A stretch of DNA of 7,150 bases from Helicobacteraceae bacterium. GTDB lineage: Bacteria; Campylobacterota; Campylobacteria; Campylobacterales; Sulfurimonadaceae. The position numbers were made by a program, and so were the translations under genes. The notes under the pieces were generated by a model. That model was given only the letters and a program-made list of their open reading frames with translations, was not told the origin of the DNA and did no database searches. The first letter of the stretch is position 1. Each line of letters opens with the position of its first letter. The DNA is taken from assembly GCA_030613795.1 (NCBI GenBank), contig JAUWLG010000059.1, forward strand, positions 1 to 7,150, written 5' to 3'. Below, piece by piece: positions 1 to 6,075 of the stretch.

Positions 1-189
1 AAAGCACTAGGTCTAGAAATCGGTGGTGTAGACATCTTGTATGATGAGGAGAGAGAAGAGTATGTTGTTCTTGAAGTGAACGGCCTCCCTGCTTTTGCAA
101 CACCGGACCAAGAGGCGATGGGGCTTGACTTTAACGACAGAAAAATAGATCTGATCGTCAACATGATCGACCGAATTACAAAAAAATAG
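1..189 (+). CDS. RimK-like ATP-grasp ligase, C-terminal end only
   Basis: The reading frame is open from base 1 to a TAG at 187-189, giving the last 62 residues of a protein whose start lies outside the window. The visible part is the end of an ATP-grasp domain: a GGVDIL strand followed by VVLEVNGLPAF. In RimK/glutathione-synthetase-type enzymes the Asp of the first motif and the Glu and Asn of E-V-N bind the catalytic Mg-ATP; all three are present (Asp11, Glu25, Asn27 of the visible part). Such enzymes join a carboxylate to an amine through an acyl phosphate; RimK itself adds glutamates to ribosomal protein S6. The substrate here cannot be read from the fragment. Only 10 bases separate it from the next ATP-grasp gene, so the two are almost certainly co-transcribed. 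Family assignment is good; specific function is unknown. Confidence 0.85.
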   Translation, partial: KALGLEIGGVDILYDEEREEYVVLEVNGLPAFATPDQEAMGLDFNDRKIDLIVNMIDRITKK

Positions 190-199
190 GGAGAATATA

Positions 200-1537
200 A
201 TGGCAAAGAAACAACTACCAAAACTGGGATTACTCTATATGGACTACGTCCTGCGCTTTTTTGACAAGAGCAACTTTAAGGGATGGCCGGACAAGATCGA
301 AACAGTAACGTATCACTGGAAAAATGACAAAACACGTTTTATCAATGAAGTACGTCGTAAAAACATCGATGTCCTGGTCGGTAATATTCCGGCAACAGCC
401 TATGAGACTTTTAGAGAGATCTCTCACGCCTTACCTCATGTCCGTTTTATCCCCTCTCTTGAGACACAGTTCCCAAATAAATCGAAAGAGAATGTAACAC
501 TTTTTTGTACCAAGCATGATATTCAGCAACCTAAGACGGGTATCTTTTATGACAAAGAAGAAGGGTATGACTACCTTAAAAAAGCGACCTATCCTCAGAT
601 CATCAAACGTTCATACGGTCCATCTAACTACGGCGGATACTTTGTACACAAAGCGGACTCATTTGCAGAAGCGAAAGAACTTTTAGATGAGAAAAAATAC
701 AACCCTATCTATACACAAGATGCCATCCCTCTAAAATACAGCGGTGACCTTCGTGTTATGTTGATCGGTCATAAACCTATCTGTGCATTCTGGCGTTTCT
801 CAGGTGAAGGTGAATGGATCACCAACACCTCTCAGGGTGGTTCGATGAGTTACGAGAATGTACCTATGAACGCACTTGAATTGGCAGTTAAAGCATCTAA
901 AGCAGCTAAGGCTGAGTACTGGGCTTGTGATATCGCTATTGATGAAAACACAGATGAGCCGTACATCTTGGAGTGTGCAACAGCTTTTGCTGCTTTCCCT
1001 TATGTTCGTGACTGGATCGGTCAGTACATCATGTGGGATCTAAGCGGTGGAAAATTCAGAATGCCACATGTGCCTCTTTTCTCATGGGAAGAGCTAGGCA
1101 AGATGGACCCTTCTGTACTTCGTACTCTTCGCCACCTCTACTTTGCCAAGTATGAGCCATCAGCGGATGGTGCTTACTGGTTAGCAGACAAGGGTAACTT
1201 TGACATGGAGCTTACGGATGAGTCTGTCGAAAGTGATATTCCAGACTCTATCGAGCCACTGGCAGAAGATAAACTTCCTGCTGCGGTTAAAGAGGCTTTT
1301 GTAAACAGTGAAGATCAAAAATCATCTGCGCAAGAGGGTGAGAAGATCAACTTCAAAGAGGTGACACTGACCCAGCTTATGTCTCTGTACTCTATGGAAG
1401 AGGAGACAGCTTTGGAGATCAAGCAGCTTATTGACGACGAAAAGGTTGAGACATTTGACGAGCTTGAAGAGCTAGAGTGTATTACGCCAGAGCAGTCTAG
1501 CATCTGGTCAAAACTGTTCGCTAAACTACCTTTTTAG
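200..1537 (+). CDS. Divergent ATP-grasp protein with helix-hairpin-helix-like C-terminal tail
   Basis: 445 aa. ATG is preceded by a GGGAG Shine-Dalgarno (189-193) that overlaps the stop of the upstream gene. Residues 1-100 look like the N-terminal alpha/beta domain. Residues about 105-285 fit an ATP-grasp fold: YPQIIKR with Lys136, a Gly-rich loop (GPSNYGG, 140-146), DLRVMLIG and AFWRF (183-200), NTSQGGSM (209-216), Asp244 in ACDIAID, and Glu258 in ILECA. The usual E-x-N metal motif reads E-C-A, so the Asn ligand is replaced by Ala260. An acidic linker (about 335-387) leads to residues 383-440, which resemble a ComEA-type helix-hairpin-helix pair (INFKEVTLTQLMSLYSM, then LEIKQLIDD and FDELEEL), but the glycines of the hairpin turns are missing. 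It is cytoplasmic, with no signal or membrane segment. It sits between another ATP-grasp gene and an M14 peptidase. Fold assignment is moderately sure; substrate is unknown, and an inactive partner role is possible. Confidence 0.85.
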   Translation: MAKKQLPKLGLLYMDYVLRFFDKSNFKGWPDKIETVTYHWKNDKTRFINEVRRKNIDVLVGNIPATAYETFREISHALPHVRFIPSLETQFPNKSKENVTLFCTKHDIQQPKTGIFYDKEEGYDYLKKATYPQIIKRSYGPSNYGGYFVHKADSFAEAKELLDEKKYNPIYTQDAIPLKYSGDLRVMLIGHKPICAFWRFSGEGEWITNTSQGGSMSYENVPMNALELAVKASKAAKAEYWACDIAIDENTDEPYILECATAFAAFPYVRDWIGQYIMWDLSGGKFRMPHVPLFSWEELGKMDPSVLRTLRHLYFAKYEPSADGAYWLADKGNFDMELTDESVESDIPDSIEPLAEDKLPAAVKEAFVNSEDQKSSAQEGEKINFKEVTLTQLMSLYSMEEETALEIKQLIDDEKVETFDELEELECITPEQSSIWSKLFAKLPF

Positions 1538-1550
1538 AGCTACCTTTATC

Positions 1551-1578
1551 GAGAAATAGCACTGTGTTGCTTTTTCTC
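1551..1578 (+). other. Intercistronic hairpin between ATP-grasp and M14 genes
   Basis: In the 72-base gap, GAGAAA (1551-1556) pairs with TTTCTC (1573-1578). After one T/T mismatch, AGCA (1558-1561) pairs with TGCT (1568-1571), leaving a 6-base loop. No clean T tract follows, so it is a poor rho-independent terminator. It could protect or process the mRNA, or partly attenuate expression of the peptidase gene. The pairing is read directly; the role is inference. Confidence 0.4.
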
Positions 1579-1609
1579 TCATCTTTAGAATAACATTTCA
1601 AGGAACACC

Positions 1610-4204
1610 GTGCGTCAACAATATATCTCTTATCAAGCATGTGTCGATTTTTTCCGAGCGGCAGAGATCTCACATCCTGACCTTTTTAAAGTAACCACGA
1701 TCGGTAAGACCTGGGAAGAGCGTGACATGATCGTTGTGACCATCTCAAAAGACATGGAAAATGCAGACACCAACCCGGCACTTTTTTATACGGGCAGTAT
1801 TCACGCACGTGAGTGGGTTGGGATCGAACTTGCTGTCGGTTACGGACGTCATCTTTTAGAGCATATAGACTTTGATCCGCAGTTGAATCAGATGTTAGAG
1901 CGTTCGACATTCTATATCGTTCCTTGTGCCAATCCGGATGGTTTTGAGTACTCACGCAACCACTTCTCTTTCTGGCGTAAAAACCGCCGTCAAAATGCGG
2001 ACGGCTCTTACGGTGTAGACCTGAACCGTAACTTCTCAATCGGTTATGCGCCAAGCAAAAATGCCTCGTCTAACGTATACTCTGGTCCACAGCCTTTTTC
2101 AGAGCCTGAGACAGCTGCACTTAGAGACTTTGTTGTTGCACATCCAAACATCTCTATTGCACTTGACTACCACTCACAAGGAAATGTCTTTTTCCCAGCG
2201 CATAACTTCATCCACGAAGATGCCATTGATGCAACCGACTTGAACACACTTTCAGCCAACATGGCAGAGGAGATCAGAAAAGTTTCCGGTCGTGAGTATG
2301 GGGTGCATATGGGTAAACCGCCAACCCGCCTTATCTCTGGTAGTGGACGTGAGTTTTACTACTCTCAGGGTGCGCTTGCATTGACGGTTGAAGTCGGTTC
2401 ACGTAACATCTCTGATTATCAAGAGAACATGCTTGAACACATCAATGAGAATATCGCCGGTTTGACCTACGCGCTTTCTGAGGTTCCAAATTATCAAAAA
2501 GAGAGACATCTGCCTCGTGTTGAAAACTTTGTTGTCTCGTCCGTAAAAAGTAGAGAGATCGAACTTAGCTGGGATTATCCAGAAGATGAGACGGTCTATT
2601 TTGAGATATATCGATCTGAAAAGGTCAAAAGTTATACTCAGGCATCTAACCGTGTCGGAACGACGATGGGACACACCTTTGTGGACAAGCAGTTAGAGTC
2701 TTCAACAAATTACTACTACTTTGCCAGAGCGGTCTGTAGTAAGGTGCGTTATATAAAATCACCGTTTGCACCTGTTATTGGTGCACGTACAGATCCGGAA
2801 TTGACAATGTTCTCAAAGATACTCTTTCCGCTTAAAAGTGAAGTGGGGTATGTGGGTGAGAAGACCACTAAAAACAAAGAACATTTTGGCGAGAACTCGC
2901 TTTTTGTCGGTATCTCTGAAAACAAAGGCGCCTGTTTTGGTATGACAGGTTTCTCTTTGGAGAGTGTTCCTGAAAATGCAGTGATCAAAAGTGCACGTAT
3001 CTCTTACTACCCTCTGAACCGTGTGAGTGTACAGGTTGAGAAGTTCGGTGAATGGCGTGTTGGTATAGTCGATGAACGTACTATTGAAAATGTGACCAGT
3101 TTTGAAGATGTGAAAAGTGCTAAAGTCCTAGGTTATGTAGGTATGGCGACTAAGTCATCACAACTCTCACAAGGGATCTGGCGTACCTATCGTTTTACAA
3201 AACAGGAGCGTAATATACTGCAAGATGCCCTAAAACGTCGTAAGGTTCTCTTTCGTATGGAAGGACCGACGAAACTGCCACTAAGCAGAGGCTCTCAGTT
3301 GATGCAGTGGGACATCGGTTATGGGCCATTTAGCGGCGGTCTGACCTTCCGTCCGAAGTTAGAGCTAACGTATACGCTTGAAGAGGCAAAATTAGAACTG
3401 CATTCACAACATGAGTATACTATTTCAAAAGCTGATATTAAAGATGAGAGCCTTGTAGCAGGTTTTGACAAAAATGCAAGCCGTATCTATGGCTGTATCG
3501 AGTTTGACATGACTCAGATCTTAGACATGCAAAACACAGTAGTCTCTGAAGCCTATCTTGAACTAGATGCTAAAGCGATCAACGCCAATGGAAACATCCG
3601 TTACCACCTTGAGATGGTGAAGATGGGTGATGAAGTCAAAAGTTACGCAAAACTGCGTGAACGTGAGGTAATAGAGCGAGTTGGGTACGAAGTGAGTGTT
3701 GCTCACCTTCATGATGACAGGTCACAGCGTTTTGTCTTTGATTCACTAGCTATTAGAGAGATGGTTGACACGATTCAAGCCAATGAGAAGATCGTCTTTG
3801 TAATCAAGGCTTCATCGCCAAAAGCATTTGCTAAAAATGAGTCAGTCAACTGGCTCGATGCTGCGCGAGAACACCGTCCGCGTCTGATTTTGAACTACAT
3901 CAAAAAACGCCGCAGTGGGGTTGGAGCTGTAACTAATTTGAGAAGAAGTGTTGAAAATGGCATGATCCGTCTGGATTGGAAGAGACCTGATGATGAAGGT
4001 TTCAAAGGGGTGATCGTGGTGAAAAACCCATTCCACATACCATCAACACCATATGATGGTCAGAAACTCTACGGTGGATTAGACTCTTATACCTATGACA
4101 ACTTTGGTGATAAATATATTACCAAATATTATGCGGTCTTTGCTTACGATGAGGTTCCAAACTTCTCAGAACCGGCCGTGCTGTCATATAACATCGAGAA
4201 CTAA
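1610..4204 (+). CDS. M14 zinc metallocarboxypeptidase with FnIII and DNRLRE-like beta modules
   Basis: 864 aa. GTG start with AAGGA at 1600-1604, 5 bases upstream; an in-frame TAG at 1586-1588 rules out a longer start. Residues 4-290 are a carboxypeptidase A/B-type M14 domain that removes C-terminal residues. Zinc ligands are His65 and Glu68 (SIHAREWVG) and His188 (DYHSQG). Substrate-binding residues are Arg123 (FWRKNRR) and Asn139-Arg140 (GVDLNRNF), and the catalytic base is Glu261 (LTVEVG), so the enzyme looks active. There is no pro-region. Residues about 302-393 look like fibronectin type III (ELSWDYP, FEIYRS, YYYFARAV). About 400-593 and 595-768 are two all-beta regions resembling DNRLRE/CBM96-type modules (NSLFVGI, VIKSARISYY; GCIEFDMTQI, VSEAYLELDA, RPRLILNY). 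About 772-864 is a second FnIII-like unit. The modules usually act outside cells or in phage particles, yet no signal peptide exists. It is followed by a small membrane-protein gene with a 1-base overlap. Peptidase call is strong; substrate is unknown. Confidence 0.93.
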   Translation: MRQQYISYQACVDFFRAAEISHPDLFKVTTIGKTWEERDMIVVTISKDMENADTNPALFYTGSIHAREWVGIELAVGYGRHLLEHIDFDPQLNQMLERSTFYIVPCANPDGFEYSRNHFSFWRKNRRQNADGSYGVDLNRNFSIGYAPSKNASSNVYSGPQPFSEPETAALRDFVVAHPNISIALDYHSQGNVFFPAHNFIHEDAIDATDLNTLSANMAEEIRKVSGREYGVHMGKPPTRLISGSGREFYYSQGALALTVEVGSRNISDYQENMLEHINENIAGLTYALSEVPNYQKERHLPRVENFVVSSVKSREIELSWDYPEDETVYFEIYRSEKVKSYTQASNRVGTTMGHTFVDKQLESSTNYYYFARAVCSKVRYIKSPFAPVIGARTDPELTMFSKILFPLKSEVGYVGEKTTKNKEHFGENSLFVGISENKGACFGMTGFSLESVPENAVIKSARISYYPLNRVSVQVEKFGEWRVGIVDERTIENVTSFEDVKSAKVLGYVGMATKSSQLSQGIWRTYRFTKQERNILQDALKRRKVLFRMEGPTKLPLSRGSQLMQWDIGYGPFSGGLTFRPKLELTYTLEEAKLELHSQHEYTISKADIKDESLVAGFDKNASRIYGCIEFDMTQILDMQNTVVSEAYLELDAKAINANGNIRYHLEMVKMGDEVKSYAKLREREVIERVGYEVSVAHLHDDRSQRFVFDSLAIREMVDTIQANEKIVFVIKASSPKAFAKNESVNWLDAAREHRPRLILNYIKKRRSGVGAVTNLRRSVENGMIRLDWKRPDDEGFKGVIVVKNPFHIPSTPYDGQKLYGGLDSYTYDNFGDKYITKYYAVFAYDEVPNFSEPAVLSYNIEN

Positions 4205-4533
4205 TGTTAAATACACTTTTTACGCTATCAGCACTGCTCTTTATCGTTGCTATGCTTGTACAGATCATGGCAATACAAGCTTTTTTTAACCGACTTGACA
4301 AAGCCCATAATGAGCTCTATCAGCAGATGGGAAAACCGAAATGGAAGATACAGTTGGCTGACGATACATTTCGTGATGCTCTTAAATATATTCGTTCTAA
4401 GAAATTTGAAGAGTTGAATGATCCTGAATTGTCAGTTATTTATAAAAAGATCAAAATGACAGATTATGCAGCGATGGCCTTAGCTGCTTTGGCTGTAGGT
4501 ATTACACTGTTTCAGGCAGTTACTCTGGCGTAA
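4204..4533 (+). CDS. Small two-helix membrane protein, UspB-like topology
   Basis: 109 aa. The ATG shares its A with the TAA stop of the M14 gene (TAATG), which points to translational coupling; no strong Shine-Dalgarno is seen. Residues about 4-27 form a hydrophobic helix (LFTLSALLFIVAMLVQIMAI). A charged middle part of about 60 residues begins with RLDKAHNELYQQMGKP (30-45). Residues about 89-108 form a second helix. Length, topology and the D-K-x-H-x-E-L-Y-x-x-M-G-x-P pattern recall UspB and related small bacterial inner-membrane proteins of unknown biochemical role. Sequence identity to E. coli UspB looks low, so no symbol is given. It is the last gene of the + strand run and may anchor or assist the upstream enzymes. 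That the gene is real is likely; the function is unknown. Confidence 0.82.
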   Translation: MLNTLFTLSALLFIVAMLVQIMAIQAFFNRLDKAHNELYQQMGKPKWKIQLADDTFRDALKYIRSKKFEELNDPELSVIYKKIKMTDYAAMALAALAVGITLFQAVTLA

Positions 4534-4573
4534 AAACCAGTAATCTTTCATCGCCCACTATCATTTGAACGCA

Positions 4574-4592
4574 AAATGAGCAAAGCCCATTT
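4574..4592 (-). terminator. Weak rho-independent terminator candidate for smpB
   Basis: Read on the - strand, AAATGGGC pairs with GCTCATTT around a TTT loop (8 pairs including one G-U). The descending arm ends in TTT and one further T follows before GCG, so the U tract is short. It lies 50 bases past the smpB stop. On the + strand the same stem has an A/C mismatch and is followed by TTTC, so it would be weaker for the opposing operon, for which I see no better terminator. Confidence 0.35.
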
Positions 4593-4620
4593 CACTACGC
4601 TAGCCGCTATGGCACTAAAG

Positions 4621-4637
4621 TTATCACTTCGTGATAA
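4621..4637. repeat. Perfect 7-bp inverted repeat just past the smpB stop
   Basis: TTATCAC and GTGATAA flank a 3-base TTC loop. It lies 4 bases beyond the smpB stop codon on the - strand, with no T tract. It may stabilise the 3' end of the smpB transcript, or be a small dyad site. Confidence 0.5.
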
Positions 4638-4668
4638 ATTGCTAGAACTCTTTCATCGCTCTAGCAAT
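4638..4668. repeat. 9-bp inverted repeat spanning the smpB stop codon
   Basis: ATTGCTAGA (4638-4646) and TCTAGCAAT (4660-4668) are exact reverse complements separated by 13 bases. The arm at 4638-4646 contains the smpB stop (TAG on the - strand, 4642-4644). It directly abuts the next dyad at 4621-4637, giving two tandem hairpins at the end of the smpB message. Confidence 0.5.
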
Positions 4669-5094
4669 ATCTCGTTTCTGGTCTTTCTCTTTGAGGTCTT
4701 GACGTTTGTCATGCAGCTTTTTACCTTTGGCGATCCCGATCTGAAGTTTGACGATGTTTTTATGGTTGTAGTACATAATGAGTGGGACGATGGTCATGCC
4801 GTCTCTTTGGACAGCACGTTCAAGTTTGGCGATCTCTTTTTTATGTAACAGCAGTTTTCTAGAGCCACGCTCTTCATGGCGGTAGTAGTGGTGGGTAGTT
4901 ACAAGCAGACCGATGTGGGCATTAAAGAGAACAACCTCACCATCATCGATGCGAATGAAACTGTCTTTGAGGTTGACACGTCCGGCACGGATCGCTTTGA
5001 TCTCGCTCCCTTTTAGGACAATACCAGCTTCAAACTTCTCTTCGATGCTGTAATCGTGATACGCTTTTTTGTTTTTAGCAATGGTCTCGCCCAA
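4642..5094 (-). CDS. smpB: SsrA (tmRNA)-binding protein SmpB
   Basis: 150 aa, the usual length. SmpB binds tmRNA and brings it to stalled ribosomes for trans-translation in the cytoplasm. The family signature runs throughout: [22 protein letters not shown] (residues 8-29), [17 protein letters not shown] (31-47), LFNAHIG (56-62), [14 protein letters not shown] (78-91), and [19 protein letters not shown] (120-138). A basic C-terminal tail that enters the mRNA channel follows. The start is TTG at 5094-5092, chosen because AAGGA (5105-5101) sits 6 bases upstream and the conserved core begins at residue 8; no ATG is available between them. It lies 48 bases after miaA on the same strand and is probably co-transcribed, with perhaps its own weak promoter. 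The tmRNA gene ssrA is not in the window. Confidence 0.97.
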   Translation of the reverse strand: MGETIAKNKKAYHDYSIEEKFEAGIVLKGSEIKAIRAGRVNLKDSFIRIDDGEVVLFNAHIGLLVTTHHYYRHEERGSRKLLLHKKEIAKLERAVQRDGMTIVPLIMYYNHKNIVKLQIGIAKGKKLHDKRQDLKEKDQKRDIARAMKEF

Positions 5095-5122
5095 AGATGT
5101 TCCTTCGTTTATTATTGCCGTA

Positions 5123-5128
5123 ATAATA
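5123..5128 (-). promoter_or_regulatory. Possible smpB -10 element in the miaA-smpB gap
   Basis: On the - strand TATTAT matches 5 of 6 bases of TATAAT and would start transcription about 20 bases before the smpB TTG. No convincing -35 is seen. The hexamer lies inside a 7-bp AT-rich inverted repeat (TATTATT 5110-5116, AATAATA 5122-5128), so the match may be incidental. Confidence 0.25.
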
Positions 5129-5142
5129 CAGCAAAGATACCT

Positions 5143-6033
5143 CTAAAATGCTTTTGTGATCAGTTCAGGCAGGGCACTCAACTCTGCTGAAACAGCCTCT
5201 TCAAACTGTGTTCGATTAAATGTCTGCTGTCGTTTTGCCAGTTGTGCTGTGTGGGTGATGATGTTTTCGATCATCTCCTCTTTTGAACAGGTACCATCAA
5301 GATACTCTAAGACCTCTATGATGCCTATTGCTTTCATAGCATTATGGTCACGACCATATTTATGTTCTAACATTGCCACTTCATCAATGAGACCTGAGTC
5401 TGCCATCTTGTTGGTGCGTTTGACAATGCGTTCACGAAGCAGGGCACGTTCGACCTCTATGTTAAAGATATCTAACGCTTTAATGATGGGCACTGGCGGA
5501 TGTGTCTTGAACCACTCTGTCGGACTCATCTTACTCTCTACGACAAGCAGCAGCATCTTCTCTATACGGTAAGCATCACTTGGCTCTATGGCTTTCATAT
5601 ACTCTTCATCGATTGCAAGAAGATGTTCATAGGCTTCTGGTAGATCAAGAAGCATCTTGGCAACATGCTGTTTTGTGGCGTGTGAATACTCAGGCAGTTC
5701 AGAGAGACCAGAAGTCAGACTTTTAAGATAAAAGCTGGTGCCGCCCACAATGATAAGGTTTTTTCCATCTCTTTTTGCCTCTTCAACGGCCTCTTTATAC
5801 AGTTCGATAAAGATCGCAACACTGAAATGGACATCAAGATAGATCGTATTGACACCAAAGTGTTTTACTTTTGCCAGCTCATCTGCAGAAGGTTTAGCCG
5901 AGGCGATATCGATCTCTTTATAGATGCTGAGTGAATCAATAGAGAGGATGTAGGCGTTGTGCTTTAGCGCCATCTCTATGGCGAGGTCACTTTTACCTGA
6001 GGCAGTAGGGCCGATGATTGCGATCTGTTTCAT
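5143..6033 (-). CDS. miaA: tRNA dimethylallyltransferase MiaA
   Basis: 296 aa, close to the family length. MiaA moves a dimethylallyl group from DMAPP to N6 of adenosine 37 in tRNAs that read codons starting with U, the first step toward ms2i6A. Visible motifs are the P-loop GPTASGKS (8-15), DSLSIYKEIDIASAKP (33-48, with the reactive-site Asp33), KHFGV (57-61), IVGGTSFYLK (95-104), and the C-terminal KRQQTFNRTQF (267-277), which corresponds to KRQxTWFR of other lineages. The variants are of the kind seen in Campylobacterota. ATG start at 6033-6031; there is no Shine-Dalgarno, and a -10 element lies only 6 bases upstream, so the mRNA may be leaderless. It is divergent from the lipoprotein hydrolase and followed by smpB. 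Confidence 0.97.
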   Translation of the reverse strand: MKQIAIIGPTASGKSDLAIEMALKHNAYILSIDSLSIYKEIDIASAKPSADELAKVKHFGVNTIYLDVHFSVAIFIELYKEAVEEAKRDGKNLIIVGGTSFYLKSLTSGLSELPEYSHATKQHVAKMLLDLPEAYEHLLAIDEEYMKAIEPSDAYRIEKMLLLVVESKMSPTEWFKTHPPVPIIKALDIFNIEVERALLRERIVKRTNKMADSGLIDEVAMLEHKYGRDHNAMKAIGIIEVLEYLDGTCSKEEMIENIITHTAQLAKRQQTFNRTQFEEAVSAELSALPELITKAF

Positions 6034-6039
6034 TTTTGT

Positions 6040-6048
6040 AGTATAACA
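6040..6048 (-). promoter_or_regulatory. Extended -10 promoter of miaA
   Basis: Read on the - strand, TGT (6048-6046) precedes TATACT (6045-6040), an extended -10 (TGnTATACT). Six bases then separate it from the miaA ATG, so the expected start point falls on or next to the start codon. No good -35 is seen; the region where it would lie overlaps the opposite promoter. Confidence 0.55.
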
Positions 6049-6061
6049 GTAATCAGCTTTT

Positions 6062-6070
6062 TGCTAAAAT
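6062..6070 (+). promoter_or_regulatory. Extended -10 promoter of the lipoprotein hydrolase gene
   Basis: TGC (6062-6064) precedes TAAAAT (6065-6070), a Campylobacterota-type sigma70 extended -10. Only 5 bases remain before the ATG at 6076, so the transcript would begin at or just past the start codon. There is no Shine-Dalgarno and no recognisable -35; the expected -35 position covers the -10 of miaA. Confidence 0.5.
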
Positions 6071-6075
6071 AGTGT

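Noticed and set aside
1586..1591. TAGAAT as a possible internal promoter before the M14 gene
   Set aside because: Transcription would begin at about the Shine-Dalgarno, leaving almost no ribosome site, and no -35 with proper spacing is present.
4545..4660. Ten-base direct repeat CTTTCATCGC at 4545-4554 and 4650-4659
   Set aside because: The second copy is simply the end of the smpB coding sequence; two short copies without further structure are likely chance.
4576..4848. Open frame on the + strand of 90 codons, and another at 5156-5572
   Set aside because: They are antisense to smpB and miaA, whose family motifs are unmistakable; the frames have no Shine-Dalgarno or recognisable protein features.
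5092..5105. TTG start of smpB, shared with the prenyltransferase gene, as unusual
   Set aside because: Both have AAGGA six bases upstream and correct N-termini, so they are ordinary alternative starts rather than a novel signal.
5890..5937. MiaA has DSLS where many bacteria have DSMQ, and FNR in place of the usual TWFR end
   Set aside because: These variants are typical of Campylobacterota MiaA and do not suggest loss of function.
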